A DNA stretch of 5,806 bases from F23-D06 sp963643165 (lineage in GTDB: Bacteria; Bacteroidota; Bacteroidia; Bacteroidales; WCHB1-69): NCBI GenBank assembly GCA_963643165.1, contig CAVIJD010000065.1, positions 1-5,806 of the forward strand. The letters run 5' to 3'. How positions within the stretch are numbered: position 1 is the stretch's first letter; each line of letters opens with the position of its first letter. The position numbers and the translations under genes were made by a program. Positions 5,641-5,806 of this stretch are shown piece after piece. Under the pieces are notes generated by a model, which was given only the letters and a program-made list of their open reading frames with translations, did not search any database and was not told where the DNA came from.

Positions 5641-5653
5641 TGCTTGCGTATTT
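5636..5653 (-). repeat. Start-site direct repeat, copy 2 (at DUF6078-like ATG)
   Basis: On the plus strand the sequence is TTCATTGCTTGCGTATTT, one mismatch from the copy at 5069-5086. Here it also encodes the last codons of the upstream ORF (Ile-Arg-Lys-Gln-stop). This copy is therefore probably the older one, since it is embedded in coding sequence and makes an ATGA stop-start overlap. Confidence 0.75.
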
Positions 5654-5804
5654 CTTTTGTGATGTTTGCCGCAAGATCATTCACCAGTTCGCGAAGTTCT
5701 GCCTCCGTGCCTTGATTGAATATCGTGTAGTCGTAGAAATCGAAGGAGAATGATGTCTTGCGGTCATCGTCCCGGCGAATGCGTGTGAGGGTCACTCCTC
5801 GCAT
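5637..5804 (-). CDS. Small unrecognised ORF, 55 aa or the 3' part of a longer gene
   Basis: The frame reads MRGVTLTRIRRDDDRKTSFS, then FDFYDYTIFNQGTEAELREL, and ends in NITKEIRKQ with a TGA at 5639-5637. It overlaps the next start as ATGA, a typical operon arrangement. The ATG at 5804 sits in TGATG, so it may be a complete 55-aa gene overlapping an upstream stop just outside the window. Equally, the frame could continue through the edge. The sequence shows a basic N-terminal strand (TLTRIRRDDDRK), an aromatic FDFYDY strand and an amphipathic helix. I do not recognise a family. Its stop overlap and plausible composition support it as real coding sequence. It is too short, and too near the edge, for any functional call. 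Confidence 0.6.
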   Translation of the reverse strand: MRGVTLTRIRRDDDRKTSFSFDFYDYTIFNQGTEAELRELVNDLAANITKEIRKQ

Positions 5805-5806
5805 CA

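Overview
The window looks like part of a temperate phage or prophage from a Bacteroidetes host (Bacteroides/Prevotella type). The reasons are a phage-type S49 head-maturation protease, phage-style nucleotide-pool genes (ThyX and a MazG-like hydrolase), a Cys-rich DUF6078-like protein of a kind I associate with Bacteroidales, starts that mostly lack Shine-Dalgarno sequences, and one TAnnTTTG promoter box. No integrase, terminase, portal or major capsid gene is visible. The link to any named phage (for example a Mu-like one) is therefore only inference.

All nine supported genes lie on the minus strand, so they are transcribed from right to left. In that order: a small ORF that may run off the right edge (5637-5804); a DUF6078-like Cys-rich protein (5176-5640), overlapping it by ATGA; a roughly 100-nt spacer with nested palindromes; a divergent flavin-dependent thymidylate synthase ThyX (4174-5073); a MazG-like nucleotide pyrophosphohydrolase (3711-4091); and four tightly or fairly tightly spaced proteins of unknown function (2718-3668, 2511-2711, 1772-2503, 1215-1694). 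Then come a hairpin terminator (1124-1155), a Bacteroidetes-type promoter (about 1090-1097), and an S49 protease (2-1036) that continues through the left edge.

The right half is a nucleotide-supply module. MazG-like enzymes hydrolyse (d)NTPs to monophosphates, and ThyX makes dTMP from dUMP. The left end starts head morphogenesis. The S49 protease is followed, in the same reading frame, by a Pro-rich linker and what looks like the beginning of a scaffold domain, as in lambda C/Nu3 and Mu I/Z. The terminator/promoter pair at 1090-1155 marks a transcription boundary just before the protease.

The points most worth a second look are: the ThyX signature, where RHR is replaced by RTS; a perfect 7-nt-period G-tract repeat in the protease-scaffold linker; an 18-nt near-identical start-site sequence flanking the DUF6078-like gene, which makes it look like a removable cassette; and the alternative hairpins upstream of thyX. 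The window has no stretch of 300 bases without a gene, and I saw no tRNA, rRNA, IS element or CRISPR array.
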